From contig NZ_JAAFGZ010000028.1 in assembly GCF_010365105.1 (NCBI RefSeq), positions 1 through 46,032 of the forward strand: 46,032 nt of DNA. Direction: 5' to 3'. The notes beneath the pieces are model-generated. The model was not told the origin of the DNA. It made no database searches and was given only the letters and a program-made list of their open reading frames with translations. Shown in pieces: positions 17,199 through 27,136 of the stretch; positions within the stretch are counted from its first letter, which is position 1; the number at the start of each line of letters is the position of its first letter. This DNA is from Polaromonas sp. GTDB taxonomy: Bacteria > Pseudomonadota > Gammaproteobacteria > Burkholderiales > Burkholderiaceae_C. A program made the translations under genes and the position numbers.

Positions 17199-17843
17199 TC
17201 AATGCACGGGCGACGCCAGATGGCGGATCACCAGGTTTTTCAGCAGCGGCAATTGTCCATGAAAGAAATGCCCCACCCCGGGGACAACCGTAACAGGCAG
17301 TGCCTGCGGACGCGCCCAGTCCATCACCGCCGACAGCAGCACGGTGTCGTCCTGCTCGCCATGCACCACCAGCGTGCGCTGGTGCGCGGCCGCATCGACC
17401 GGTGCGGCGGGCGCGCGGCTGACGCTGGTGCCGACCAGCACCAGTTTTTCAATCGGCCGGCTGGCCTGCAGGCGGGCAAACGCATGCGTGGTGACAAAAG
17501 CGCCGAACGAGAAACCGGCCAGCGCCAGCGCCGACTGTCCTTCACCGGCGGGCGCCGCATGCTGCACCACCGCCAGCAGGTCTTCCAGTTCGCCCCGACC
17601 TTCGTCATGGCTGCCGGCACTGCCGCCGACGCCGCGAAAGTTGAAGCGCACGGCGGTCCAGCCAGACTGCACGAAGGCACGCGCCAGCGTCTGCACCACC
17701 TTGTTGTCCAGCGTACCGCCAAACAGCGGATGCGGATGGGCAATGACGGCGATGCCGCGCGATGCGCCCGCCGGCAGGTCCAGGGCAATGTCCAGCGCGC
17801 CGGCCGGACCGGCAATGCTGGACTTCTGGGTTTTTGAGTTCAT
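17199..17843 (-). CDS. Alpha/beta hydrolase (COG2945 type)
   Basis: A 214-residue alpha/beta hydrolase. The nucleophile elbow GFSFGA puts Ser at about 112, an acid lies in HGEQDD near 161-166, and the catalytic His lies in GVGHFFHG near 192. The N-terminal HPHPLFGGTLDNKVV and RFNFRGVGGSAG are typical of a widespread small hydrolase family often annotated as dienelactone hydrolase-like. The substrate is unknown. It lies 84 nt upstream of dacC in the same direction, possibly co-transcribed. Confidence 0.85.
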   Translation of the reverse strand: MNSKTQKSSIAGPAGALDIALDLPAGASRGIAVIAHPHPLFGGTLDNKVVQTLARAFVQSGWTAVRFNFRGVGGSAGSHDEGRGELEDLLAVVQHAAPAGEGQSALALAGFSFGAFVTTHAFARLQASRPIEKLVLVGTSVSRAPAAPVDAAAHQRTLVVHGEQDDTVLLSAVMDWARPQALPVTVVPGVGHFFHGQLPLLKNLVIRHLASPVH

Positions 17844-17883
17844 GGAAACCGCTTTCTCTCTTTCTTTTTTGTGGCAGTCAGTT

Positions 17884-17900
17884 GCTATATAAATAATAGC
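17884..17900. repeat. Dispersed repeat core GCTAT...ATAGC, copy 2
   Basis: GCTATATAAATAATAGC followed by TGCTTATGCCC and GGCTTGAATCAT. It lies in the spacer between the alpha/beta hydrolase and the ferredoxin gene, and has the same core and tail style as the copies at 30524 and 41295. Confidence 0.65.
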
Positions 17901-17974
17901 TGCTTATGCCCATCCTTATTGCGGAAAAGGCTTGAATCATGTCATTTTTACAGATTCAGCCGCCTGGCTGGCCC

Positions 17975-18358
17975 TTAGCGCCCCAGGTGCGGTGGCGTCA
18001 GCAGGCGTTCGACCACCTGGCCGTTTTTCAGGTGCGACTCGACAATCTCGTCAATGTCGCTGACGTCCACATAGCTGTACCAGACGCCTTCCGGGTACAC
18101 CACCGCCACCGGCCCGGCGGCGCAGCGGTCCAGGCAACCGGCCTTGTTGACCCGCACCTGGCCCGGCCCGGACAGCCCGGCGGCCTTGACCAGCTTCTTG
18201 CAGCGGTCAAAAGCCTTCTCGGCGCCCTGGTCGGCGCAGCATTCTTCGCCCTTGCCGCGCTGGTTCAGGCAAAAGAAGATGTGCCGTTCATAGTAGGAAG
18301 CCGCCGGGGCGGGTTGGACGCCATCCGGCGAAGGGTTCGGGGCAGTGGAATGAGTCAT
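17975..18358 (-). CDS. Thioredoxin-like 2Fe-2S ferredoxin
   Basis: A 127-residue protein of the (2Fe-2S) ferredoxin group with a thioredoxin-like fold (COG3411). The cysteine pattern is C30, C40/C41, C75, C79, with the conserved CLDRCAAGPVAVVYPEG at the second cysteine pair. These proteins carry electrons; the partner is not evident here. It lies 9 nt downstream of the VanZ-like gene and is probably co-transcribed with it. Confidence 0.85.
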   Translation of the reverse strand: MTHSTAPNPSPDGVQPAPAASYYERHIFFCLNQRGKGEECCADQGAEKAFDRCKKLVKAAGLSGPGQVRVNKAGCLDRCAAGPVAVVYPEGVWYSYVDVSDIDEIVESHLKNGQVVERLLTPPHLGR

Positions 18359-18367
18359 GCGGCAATT

Positions 18368-19477
18368 TTACTTTTCACCGGCCGGCGCCTTCGGCTCCGG
18401 GCTGGAAAGCCGCGCCAGCACGCCGGCCAGCGCGGCATAGGGCCAGAGCCAGCCCAGCCACTGCACCAGACCGTAAAACTGGATGAAGCGGCCCTGCTCC
18501 CATATCTGCAATGTCTGGGCAAAGTAGGGGTCGGCGGGCGCCTGGTTGAGCAGGCCCAGGTGAATCGCCAGCGCCAGCAGTGTGAGCGCGGCAGCGGCGC
18601 GGGGCGGCGCGGCCAGCATCAGCGCGGCCAGCACCACGGCCAGGCCGATGCCGGCCTGGACCGGCACATCCAGCCAGGCCCAGGCATGTTCGGGTCCGTA
18701 GCTGAGGGCGGCGGACAGTGCCGACGCCGCCAGGCCAACGGCCAGGGCAGCGGCGGCAAACACGGCGCGCTGGCGCAGTGCACGGATCACGCAATAGCCC
18801 AGCAGGCAGGGAATCAGCGCGCCCAGCGCCACGCAGACCAGTTCGGCCAGTGGCACGAGGGGCTGGAGTTCGACCTCGCGCACCGGCAGCCATTCAAGAA
18901 AGGGCGTGTCGGCCAGCGCATCGGCCAGCGCCGACTCCAGCCGTTCGAAGACCTGCCCCAGCCCCATGGGGACCGACGCCGGAAACAGCAGGGCCAGCGG
19001 CCAGAGCAGCAGCAGCACCAGCACACTGCGCGCATCGGCTGAAAACCAGCGCGCCCGCAACCGGCTCCAGCGGTCGATCAGCCCGGACCGCTCCAGCGCC
19101 AGCGCGCAGCAGGCCCCGAGCCAGGCGCCCAGCGTGTTCAGCGCCAGGTCGACATTCGAAGGAATACGCGACGGCAGGTAGTTTTGCAGCGTTTCCATCG
19201 CCAGCGACAGCAGTCCGGCGCTCAGGACTGCAACACTGGCCGCCCAGGCTACACGCCGGCTGCGCAGCGCCGACACGGCCAGCAAGAAGCCGAGCGGCGC
19301 ATAACCCATCAAATTGATGCCGACATCAAAGCCGGTCCAGTATTTCGGCAGGGGCGAGGCCAGGAAGCGCAGCGGCGAAATACCCTGGTTGCGCCACTCT
19401 GAAAACGGATACAGGCTGGCGTAAATGATCAGGCAGACCAGCGCCAGCGCCAGCGGCCAGGCGGTAGTCTTTGGCAC
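18368..19477 (-). CDS. VanZ-family integral membrane protein
   Basis: About 369 residues with eight or more hydrophobic segments. The VanZ-type signature lies in the N-terminal third: FDVGINLMGYAPLGFLLA and, later, NVDLALNTLGAWLGA. The family name comes from a teicoplanin-resistance protein, but chromosomal members like this have no proven role. The frame is open back to 19756 through the hemJ gene and through a repeat-like stretch (19478-19610), so the start is uncertain. GTG at 19477, just before the first membrane segment, is the most sensible choice. Confidence 0.75.
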   Translation of the reverse strand: MPKTTAWPLALALVCLIIYASLYPFSEWRNQGISPLRFLASPLPKYWTGFDVGINLMGYAPLGFLLAVSALRSRRVAWAASVAVLSAGLLSLAMETLQNYLPSRIPSNVDLALNTLGAWLGACCALALERSGLIDRWSRLRARWFSADARSVLVLLLLWPLALLFPASVPMGLGQVFERLESALADALADTPFLEWLPVREVELQPLVPLAELVCVALGALIPCLLGYCVIRALRQRAVFAAAALAVGLAASALSAALSYGPEHAWAWLDVPVQAGIGLAVVLAALMLAAPPRAAAALTLLALAIHLGLLNQAPADPYFAQTLQIWEQGRFIQFYGLVQWLGWLWPYAALAGVLARLSSPEPKAPAGEK

Positions 19478-19610
19478 ACCCCCATCGTCGTCACTTCGCT
19501 TCGCTTCGTGTACTTCCTTTCCCCCTTGCAGGGGGCGACGCTGGGCATCCGGCGAAGCCGGGCTGCCTGCGTCTGCTGGGGAAGAAGGGTTTGCCACGCC
19601 TTGTCGAAGT
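19478..19610. repeat. Repeat-like spacer with C5/G5 hairpin
   Basis: The stretch between hemJ and the VanZ-like gene has simple-sequence character: tandem TTCGC units (about 19494-19507), and CCCCC-TTGCA-GGGGG at 19521-19535. Although it is open in the vanZ frame, its translated composition is low-complexity and hydrophilic and unlike the protein that follows. I treat it as non-coding repeat DNA. Confidence 0.5.
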
Positions 19611-19619
19611 GGTTGGCCG

Positions 19620-20042
19620 TCAGAACGGCTTGACGACCACCAGGATGACGGCGGCCACCAGCAACAGCACGGGAACTTCATTGAACCAGCGCATCCAGAC
19701 ATGGCTGCGGGTGTTGCGGTTGGCAGCGAACTTCGCCAGCATGCGGCCGCAGGCATGGTGGTAACCGATCACCAGCACCACCACGGCCAGCTTGGCATGC
19801 ATCCAGCCACTGCCGCGCCCGATGCCGTAACCCAGCCACAGCCACAGGCCCAGGGCGATGGCCGGCACCGCCAGGATGGTGGTGAAGCGCATCAGCTTGC
19901 GCGCCATCAGCAACAGTCGCTCACGCTCGGCCATGCTTTGCGGCGGCACCATGGCCAGGTTGACAAAAATGCGCGGCAGGTAAAAAAGTCCGGCGAACCA
20001 GCTGGCGATGAAAACGATGTGAAAGGATTTGATCCAGAGCAT
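19620..20042 (-). CDS. hemJ: HemJ/CopD-like membrane protein, putative protoporphyrinogen oxidase
   Basis: A 140-residue protein with four predicted membrane helices. It starts MLWIKSFHIVFIASWFAGLF, with the conserved His at residue 8. WMHAKL lies in the middle and the C-terminus is WFNEVPVLLLVAAVILVVVKPF. This matches the HemJ (UPF0093) family, which oxidises protoporphyrinogen IX in heme synthesis in many bacteria without HemG or HemY. CopD-type annotation is an older alternative. The gene is divergent from nirS. Confidence 0.85.
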   Translation of the reverse strand: MLWIKSFHIVFIASWFAGLFYLPRIFVNLAMVPPQSMAERERLLLMARKLMRFTTILAVPAIALGLWLWLGYGIGRGSGWMHAKLAVVVLVIGYHHACGRMLAKFAANRNTRSHVWMRWFNEVPVLLLVAAVILVVVKPF

Positions 20043-22052
<2,010 letters not shown>

Positions 22053-22080
22053 ACATCATCAACCTCAGCGCACGCTGAGA

Positions 22081-22101
22081 CGGGGGCCTTTGCGGCCCCC
22101 G
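22081..22101 (+). other. Stable hairpin after nirS
   Basis: CGGGGGCC-TTTGC-GGCCCCCG forms a perfect 8-bp GC stem 28 nt after the nirS stop and 18 nt before the next start. No T-run follows, so it probably stabilises or partly terminates the nirS transcript. That would allow much more nirS than downstream mRNA. Confidence 0.6.
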
Positions 22102-22119
22102 GCATAACTGGAGAGCGAT

Positions 22120-22425
22120 ATGAAAGCATTACTGTTTGCCGGCGCAGCCTTGATGGCCTTTGGCGCGCATGCAGCTACCCCCGAAGAAGCGCTGAACAAT
22201 GGGGGCTGCGTGGCCTGCCACGCCAAGGACAAGAAAATCCTGGGCCCTGCCTTCAAGGACATTGCGGCCAAATACAAGGGCCAGGACGCGACGGCCGCGT
22301 TGATGGAAAAGGTCCGCAAGGGCGGCTCTGGAGTGTATGGCCCGATTCCGATGCCGCCAAACCCACCCGAGAAAATCAACGACGCAGACCTCAAAGCAAC
22401 GATCGAATACATCCTCAAGACCTGA
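22120..22425 (+). CDS. nirM: Cytochrome c551-type electron donor
   Basis: A 101-residue periplasmic class I cytochrome c. A signal peptide ends near FGAHA. The heme motif CVACH is at 30-34, and the axial Met lies in YGPIPMPP. It has the length and features of cytochrome c551, which passes electrons to NirS. GGAGAG precedes the ATG. Its place right after nirS matches nirM in Pseudomonas. Confidence 0.9.
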   Translation: MKALLFAGAALMAFGAHAATPEEALNNGGCVACHAKDKKILGPAFKDIAAKYKGQDATAALMEKVRKGGSGVYGPIPMPPNPPEKINDADLKATIEYILKT

Positions 22426-22434
22426 AAGCCTGCC

Positions 22435-22764
22435 TTGACACGCTTCACGGCCCTGGCTGCTGCACTGCTCATGACGACGCCGGCCTTTGCGCTGGATGCC
22501 GACCATGAGCAGTCGCTGATCCGCATGGTGCGACAGGACTGCGGCTCATGCCACGGCATGCGCCTGACCGGCGGCCTGGGCCCGGCGCTGACGCGCCAGG
22601 CGCTGGCGGGCAAGCCGGTCGAAGCCCTGGCCGCGACGATCTACCACGGCCGGCCCGGCACCCCCATGCCGCCGTGGCGCGCCATGCTGAGCGCTGACGA
22701 TGCGCAGTGGATCGCCAGCCAACTCGTTGCCGGTTTTCCGGAAGAAAAGAAAATCACCCCATGA
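22435..22764 (+). CDS. nirC: Cytochrome c of the NirC type
   Basis: A small periplasmic cytochrome c with a signal peptide (cleaved near TPAFA) and heme motif CGSCH at 36-40. The axial Met is in GRPGTPMPPW. NirC proteins can donate electrons to NirS and may help its maturation. The likely start is the TTG at 22435, since it gives a complete signal peptide; the ribosome binding site is weak. The stop overlaps the nirF start (ATGA). Confidence 0.85.
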   Translation: MTRFTALAAALLMTTPAFALDADHEQSLIRMVRQDCGSCHGMRLTGGLGPALTRQALAGKPVEALAATIYHGRPGTPMPPWRAMLSADDAQWIASQLVAGFPEEKKITP

Positions 22765-23954
22765 AACGCCGCCACCTGCTTTCTGGTCTGGCTGCCGTGC
22801 CGGCACTGGCCCTGCTGCCCGGCTGCGCCGCACTGTCGTCAAACGATGCCCCGGTCGGCACTGGCGACCTGGGCCTTGTGGTCGAACGTGCGCGCGGCAC
22901 GCTGGCGCTGGTCAACACCAGCTCGCGCACGCTGCTTGCCGAAATCGGCGGCCTGGGCGACCTGTCGCATGCCTCGGTGGTGTTCTCGCGCGGCGGCGCC
23001 AGCGCTTTTGTGTTTGGCCGCGACGGCGCGCTCACGCGCGTGAACCTGCTGTCGCGCCGCATCACCGCGCGCGTGCTGCAGGCTGGCAACTCGATTGGCG
23101 GCGCCATCTCGCAGGACGGCACGCTGGTGGCCGCGCAAAACTACACGCCCGGCGGCGTCAAGGTGTTTGACGCCACCACGCTCGCGCTGGTGGCCGACAT
23201 TCCCGCCGTGGTCAATGGCAAGGCTTCGCGCGTCGTGGGACTGGCCGACCTGCCGGGCAACCGTTTCATCTTTTCGCTGTTTGACGCCGACGCCATCTGG
23301 ATCGCCGACCTGTCGGAGCGCAGCCGGCCCGTCATCACCAAGATAGAAAACATCGGGCACCAGCCTTACGACGGGCTGGTCACCCCCGACGGCCGGCACT
23401 ACATCGCCGGCCTGTTCGGCGAAGACGGTCTGGCGCTGGTCGACCTGTGGGACGACAAGCCCCGGGCGCGCCGCATCCTGGGTGGCTACGGGCGCGGCGA
23501 AGCCCCGCTGCCGGTATACAAGATGCCGCACCTGCGCGGCTGGGCCGTGGCCGGTCGCCAAGCCTACCTGCCGGCCATCGGCCGGCACGAGGTGCTGGTG
23601 GTGGACACCGCAACCTGGCAGGAAACCGGCCGCATTGCCGTCGCCGGCCAGCCGGTGTTCGTGATCGCGCGCCCGGACGGTCGCCAGGTATGGGTCAATT
23701 TCGCCGTGCCTGATTACCACCAGGTGCAGGTCATCGACACGAAGACACGCCAGGTCGTGCGTACGCTGCAGCCCGGCAAGGCGGTGCTGCACATGGAGTT
23801 CACGCCGCGCGGCGAGGCGGTGTGGATCAGCGCCCGTGACGACAACCGCGTGTCGGTCATCGACACGCAGAATTTCACGACGCTGGCCACTTTGTCCATG
23901 GATGCGCCCAGCGGCGTGTTCTTCACGTCGCGCGCCGCGCGCATGGGATTTTGA
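22761..23954 (+). CDS. nirF: Heme d1 biosynthesis protein NirF
   Basis: Beta-propeller protein needed for a late step of heme d1 synthesis, where it removes a propionate side chain to give a dihydro-heme d1 precursor. The 397-residue precursor carries both an RR motif (MKRRHLLSGL) and a lipobox (LLPGC, Cys about residue 22). It may therefore be a Tat-exported lipoprotein. The rest resembles the d1 domain of NirS without the heme c domain. The ATG at 22761 overlaps the nirC stop. Confidence 0.92.
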   Translation: MKRRHLLSGLAAVPALALLPGCAALSSNDAPVGTGDLGLVVERARGTLALVNTSSRTLLAEIGGLGDLSHASVVFSRGGASAFVFGRDGALTRVNLLSRRITARVLQAGNSIGGAISQDGTLVAAQNYTPGGVKVFDATTLALVADIPAVVNGKASRVVGLADLPGNRFIFSLFDADAIWIADLSERSRPVITKIENIGHQPYDGLVTPDGRHYIAGLFGEDGLALVDLWDDKPRARRILGGYGRGEAPLPVYKMPHLRGWAVAGRQAYLPAIGRHEVLVVDTATWQETGRIAVAGQPVFVIARPDGRQVWVNFAVPDYHQVQVIDTKTRQVVRTLQPGKAVLHMEFTPRGEAVWISARDDNRVSVIDTQNFTTLATLSMDAPSGVFFTSRAARMGF

Positions 23955-23956
23955 CC

Positions 23957-24946
23957 ATGGGCACACTTCCCTTTCGCCTGCTGAACGACTGGCAGCGCGA
24001 CTTCCCGCTGGTGGCCACGCCCTTCGCATTGCTGGCCGATGCGTGCGGCTGCAGCGAAGGCGACGTGCTTGACGGCTATGCCGCGCTGCAGTCAGAAGGC
24101 GCCATCAGCCGGATCGGCGGCGTCTGGGGCGCCGGCGCAGGCGGCGCGGCCCTGCTGTGCGCTTTTGCGGTAGCGCCGGCGCAGCTTGAAGCCGTGGCCG
24201 CGCTGGTGTCGGCGCACCCGGGCGTCAACCACAACTACGAACGCGAAAACCATCACAACCTGTGGTTCGTCATCACCGGATGCAACATCACGGCGGTGCG
24301 AGCCGGCATCGACCAGCTTGAAGCGCAAACCGGTCTGCCCGCGCTGCGCCTGCCGATGCGCCGCGCCTATCGCATCGACCTCGGCTTCGACCTGCGCAAG
24401 GAACTTGCCCACGGCGGCACCGTGCAGTGCGCTGCCGTGCCAGTGGCCAAGGCCGACGCGGCCCTGGCCGGACTGGTGGAAGGCGGCCTGCCGCTGCTGC
24501 CCCGGCCTTTCGAGGCCTGGGCGCAGGCACTTGGCCAGCCGCTGGAAGAAGTGCTGGCTACCCTGCAGCACTGGTTGCAGGGCGGCACGCTGCGACGCTT
24601 TGGCGTGGTGGTCCGCCACCACGAGGCCGGTTTCTTGCACAACGCCATGACGGTCTTCGATGTGCCCGATGCGCAGGTGGACGGCTATGGCGCGGCGCTG
24701 GCCGCGCAGCACGGCATCACCCTGGCCTACCGCCGCGAACGTGCGCCGGGCTGGCGCTACAACCTGTACTGCATGGTGCATGGCCGCAACCGCGACGCCG
24801 TGCAGGCGGCGCTGGCCACGGCCATCGCCGGCAGCGGCCTGCAAGACCACCCGCACACCGTGCTGTTCAGCCGGCGCCGCTTCAAGCAGGCCGGGGCGCG
24901 CTACTTCAGGCAACTTCCCGCCGGAGCCGAGCATGCCCCGGCCTGA
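23957..24946 (+). CDS. nirDL: Fused siroheme decarboxylase subunit NirD-NirL
   Basis: Siroheme decarboxylase acts in the cytoplasm, converting siroheme to 12,18-didecarboxysiroheme for heme d1. The 329-residue protein holds two Lrp/AsnC-like halves. The first contains HNYERENHHNLWFV, the second YRRERAPGWRYNLYCMVHGR. Each is the family's active-site-type motif. nirD and nirL are separate in Pseudomonas and fused in some other organisms. The ATG at 23957 lies two bases after the nirF stop. Confidence 0.9.
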   Translation: MGTLPFRLLNDWQRDFPLVATPFALLADACGCSEGDVLDGYAALQSEGAISRIGGVWGAGAGGAALLCAFAVAPAQLEAVAALVSAHPGVNHNYERENHHNLWFVITGCNITAVRAGIDQLEAQTGLPALRLPMRRAYRIDLGFDLRKELAHGGTVQCAAVPVAKADAALAGLVEGGLPLLPRPFEAWAQALGQPLEEVLATLQHWLQGGTLRRFGVVVRHHEAGFLHNAMTVFDVPDAQVDGYGAALAAQHGITLAYRRERAPGWRYNLYCMVHGRNRDAVQAALATAIAGSGLQDHPHTVLFSRRRFKQAGARYFRQLPAGAEHAPA

Positions 24947-25448
24947 GTCCGGCCGCCGCCTGGAATCGGCCGACCTGCGGCTGATCGACCACCTGCATGG
25001 CGGCCTGCCGCTGAGCGACCGCCCGTTTGCCGATGCAGGCGTGGCGCTGGGCATGCCCGAGGACGAGGTGATTGATCGACTGCAGCGCCTGCTCAAGGAA
25101 GGCGTGCTGACGCGCTTTGGCCCGCTCTACCATATCGAGCGCGCCGGCGGGCGTTTCGTGCTGGCCGCGCTGGAGGTGCCCGAAGCGCGTTTCAGCGAGG
25201 TTGCGGCGATTGTCAACGCCATGCCCGAAGTGGCGCACAACTACCGGCGCGAGCATGACTTCAACATGTGGTTCGTGACCGCCACCGATTCACCCGCAGC
25301 CGCCAGCGCGGCCCTGGCGCGCATCGAGGCGCAGACCGGCCTGCAGGTGCATGCCTTTCCGAAAGAGCGCGAGTTCTTTGTCGAGCTGCGCCTGCCGATG
25401 CAGCCTGACGATGAAGCCCGACCTGACCATGACCGGAGCGCGCCATGA
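24933..25448 (+). CDS. nirG: Siroheme decarboxylase subunit NirG
   Basis: A 171-residue Lrp/AsnC-type protein with the motif HNYRREHDFNMWFVTAT (about residues 103-119), as in NirG/NirL. It acts with NirDL and NirH in siroheme decarboxylation. The ATG at 24933 overlaps the nirDL end by 14 bases. Longer readings upstream run through nirDL in another frame and are not real. nirG versus nirL naming follows gene order and is less certain than the family. Confidence 0.85.
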   Translation: MPRPESGRRLESADLRLIDHLHGGLPLSDRPFADAGVALGMPEDEVIDRLQRLLKEGVLTRFGPLYHIERAGGRFVLAALEVPEARFSEVAAIVNAMPEVAHNYRREHDFNMWFVTATDSPAAASAALARIEAQTGLQVHAFPKEREFFVELRLPMQPDDEARPDHDRSAP

Positions 25449-25927
25449 CGCTCGATGAACTCGACCGCCGCCTGATCGCCGCCACCCAGGGCGGCCTGCC
25501 GCTGGTCCCGCAGCCCTACGAAGCCGTGGGCGCCCTGCTGGGCATCAGCGGAACGATGGTGCGCGAGCGCCTGGCGCAGATGCTGGAAAGCGGCCTGATC
25601 CGCCGCATTGGCGCCGTGCCCAACCATTACCGGCTGGGCTGGACCGCCAACGGCATGACGGTCTGGGATATCGACGACGCACGGGTGGATCAGCTCGGCG
25701 AGCAGGTCGGCGCCCTGCCCGGCGTCAGCCACTGCTACCGCCGCCCGCGCGAGCTGCCGCGCTGGCCCTACAACCTGTTTGCGATGCTGCATGGCCGCTC
25801 GCGCGAAGAAGTCGAGCGCCAGCGGGTGCAGGTGCGCGCACTGCTGGGCGACGCCTGCCGTACCGACGACATCCTGTATTCAAGCGCGATCCTCAAAAAG
25901 ACCGGCTTAAGACTGAAAGACCACTGA
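25445..25927 (+). CDS. nirH: Siroheme decarboxylase subunit NirH
   Basis: A 160-residue Lrp/AsnC-type protein with the motif HCYRRPRELPRWPYNLFAMLH near residues 97-117, the NirD/NirH form. Its start overlaps the nirG stop (ATGA), so the two are translationally coupled. Together with NirDL and NirG it completes the set of four siroheme decarboxylase domains. Confidence 0.87.
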   Translation: MTLDELDRRLIAATQGGLPLVPQPYEAVGALLGISGTMVRERLAQMLESGLIRRIGAVPNHYRLGWTANGMTVWDIDDARVDQLGEQVGALPGVSHCYRRPRELPRWPYNLFAMLHGRSREEVERQRVQVRALLGDACRTDDILYSSAILKKTGLRLKDH

Positions 25928-25928
25928 C

Positions 25929-27134
25929 ATGTTCCGTATTTCCCACTTCATGCGCCTGATTGCCGATGCCGAGCGTAGCGGCGCCATGCCCGGGGCCAAA
26001 CCGGCCCGGCAACCCGGCCCGGTCGTCATCTGGAACCTGATCCGCCGCTGCAACCTGACCTGCAAGCACTGCTATGCGCTGTCGGCCGACCATGATTACG
26101 CCGGCGAACTGAGCACGGACGAGGTGTTCACCGTCATGGACGACCTGAAGGCCTACCGCGTGCCGGTGCTGATCCTCTCGGGCGGCGAGCCGCTGCTGCG
26201 GCCCGACCTGTTCGAGATTGCGGCGCGCGCCAAGGCGCAGCGCTTTTATGTCGGCCTGTCCACCAACGGCACACTGATCGACGAGGCCATGGCCGAACGC
26301 GTCGATGCAGCCGGTTTCAACTACGTCGGCATCAGCCTGGACGGCCTGGCCGAAACGCATGACCGCTTTCGCCGCATGACGGGCGCGTTCGACAAGAGCC
26401 TGGCCGCCGTGCGCCTGCTGGGCGCGCGCGGCGTGAAGGTCGGGCTGCGCTTCACCATGACGGCGCTCAATGCCCACGACCTGGTGCCGCTGCTCGGCCT
26501 GATGCGTGCCGAAGGCGCCAACAAGTTCTATTTCTCGCACCTGAACTATGCCGGTCGCGGCAACATCCACCGTGCCCGTGACGCGCAATTCCAGGCCACC
26601 CGCGATGCGCTCGACCTGCTGTTTGAAACCGCCTGGGCCGCAGCCCGCGATGGCCTCGATGAGGAATATGTCACCGGCAATAACGACGCCGACGGACCGT
26701 ACCTGCTGCAATGGGTCCAGCAGCGTTTTCCGCAATGGCACGATGCGCTGCGCGAACACCTGGTGGCGTGGGGCGGCAACTCCAGCGGCGTGAACGTCGC
26801 CAATATTGACAACCTGGGCAACGTCCACCCCGACACCATGTGGTGGCACCACACGCTGGGCAATGTCCGCGAGCGGCCGTTCTCCGACATCTGGTCCGAC
26901 ACCAGCGAGCCGCTGATGGCCGGCCTGAAGGCACGCCCCCGGCCGGTCAAGGGGCGCTGCGCAGCCTGCATCCACCTGCCCATCTGCGGCGGCAATACCC
27001 GCGTGCGCGCGCAGCAGGTCACCGGCAGCGCCTGGGCCGAAGACCCGGGCTGCTACCTGGACGATGCCGAGATCGGCGTCACGACAGTCGGCGAACGCGT
27101 TGCCGTCACCCCCTTCGCGCACCGCGCCCACTGA
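25929..27134 (+). CDS. nirJ: Radical SAM heme d1 synthase NirJ
   Basis: Replaces the propionate chains of didecarboxysiroheme by oxo groups on the way to heme d1. The radical SAM cluster CNLTCKHC (Cys 41, 45, 48) is followed by the SAM-binding LSGGEPLLR. A C-terminal cysteine set (CAACIHLPIC and a later Cys in DPGCYL) points to a second, SPASM-like Fe-S cluster. The 401-residue length is normal. It begins one base after the nirH stop. Confidence 0.94.
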   Translation: MFRISHFMRLIADAERSGAMPGAKPARQPGPVVIWNLIRRCNLTCKHCYALSADHDYAGELSTDEVFTVMDDLKAYRVPVLILSGGEPLLRPDLFEIAARAKAQRFYVGLSTNGTLIDEAMAERVDAAGFNYVGISLDGLAETHDRFRRMTGAFDKSLAAVRLLGARGVKVGLRFTMTALNAHDLVPLLGLMRAEGANKFYFSHLNYAGRGNIHRARDAQFQATRDALDLLFETAWAAARDGLDEEYVTGNNDADGPYLLQWVQQRFPQWHDALREHLVAWGGNSSGVNVANIDNLGNVHPDTMWWHHTLGNVRERPFSDIWSDTSEPLMAGLKARPRPVKGRCAACIHLPICGGNTRVRAQQVTGSAWAEDPGCYLDDAEIGVTTVGERVAVTPFAHRAH

Positions 27135-27136
27135 CC

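Noticed and set aside
22839..24029. 396-codon frame opposite nirF
   Set aside because: Antisense to nirF with His/Arg/Gln-rich shadow composition and no start signal.
26840..27136. N-terminal extension of nirN overlapping nirJ
   Set aside because: The added 99 residues are out of frame with nirJ and basic, while ATG 27137 yields a clean signal peptide two bases after the nirJ stop.
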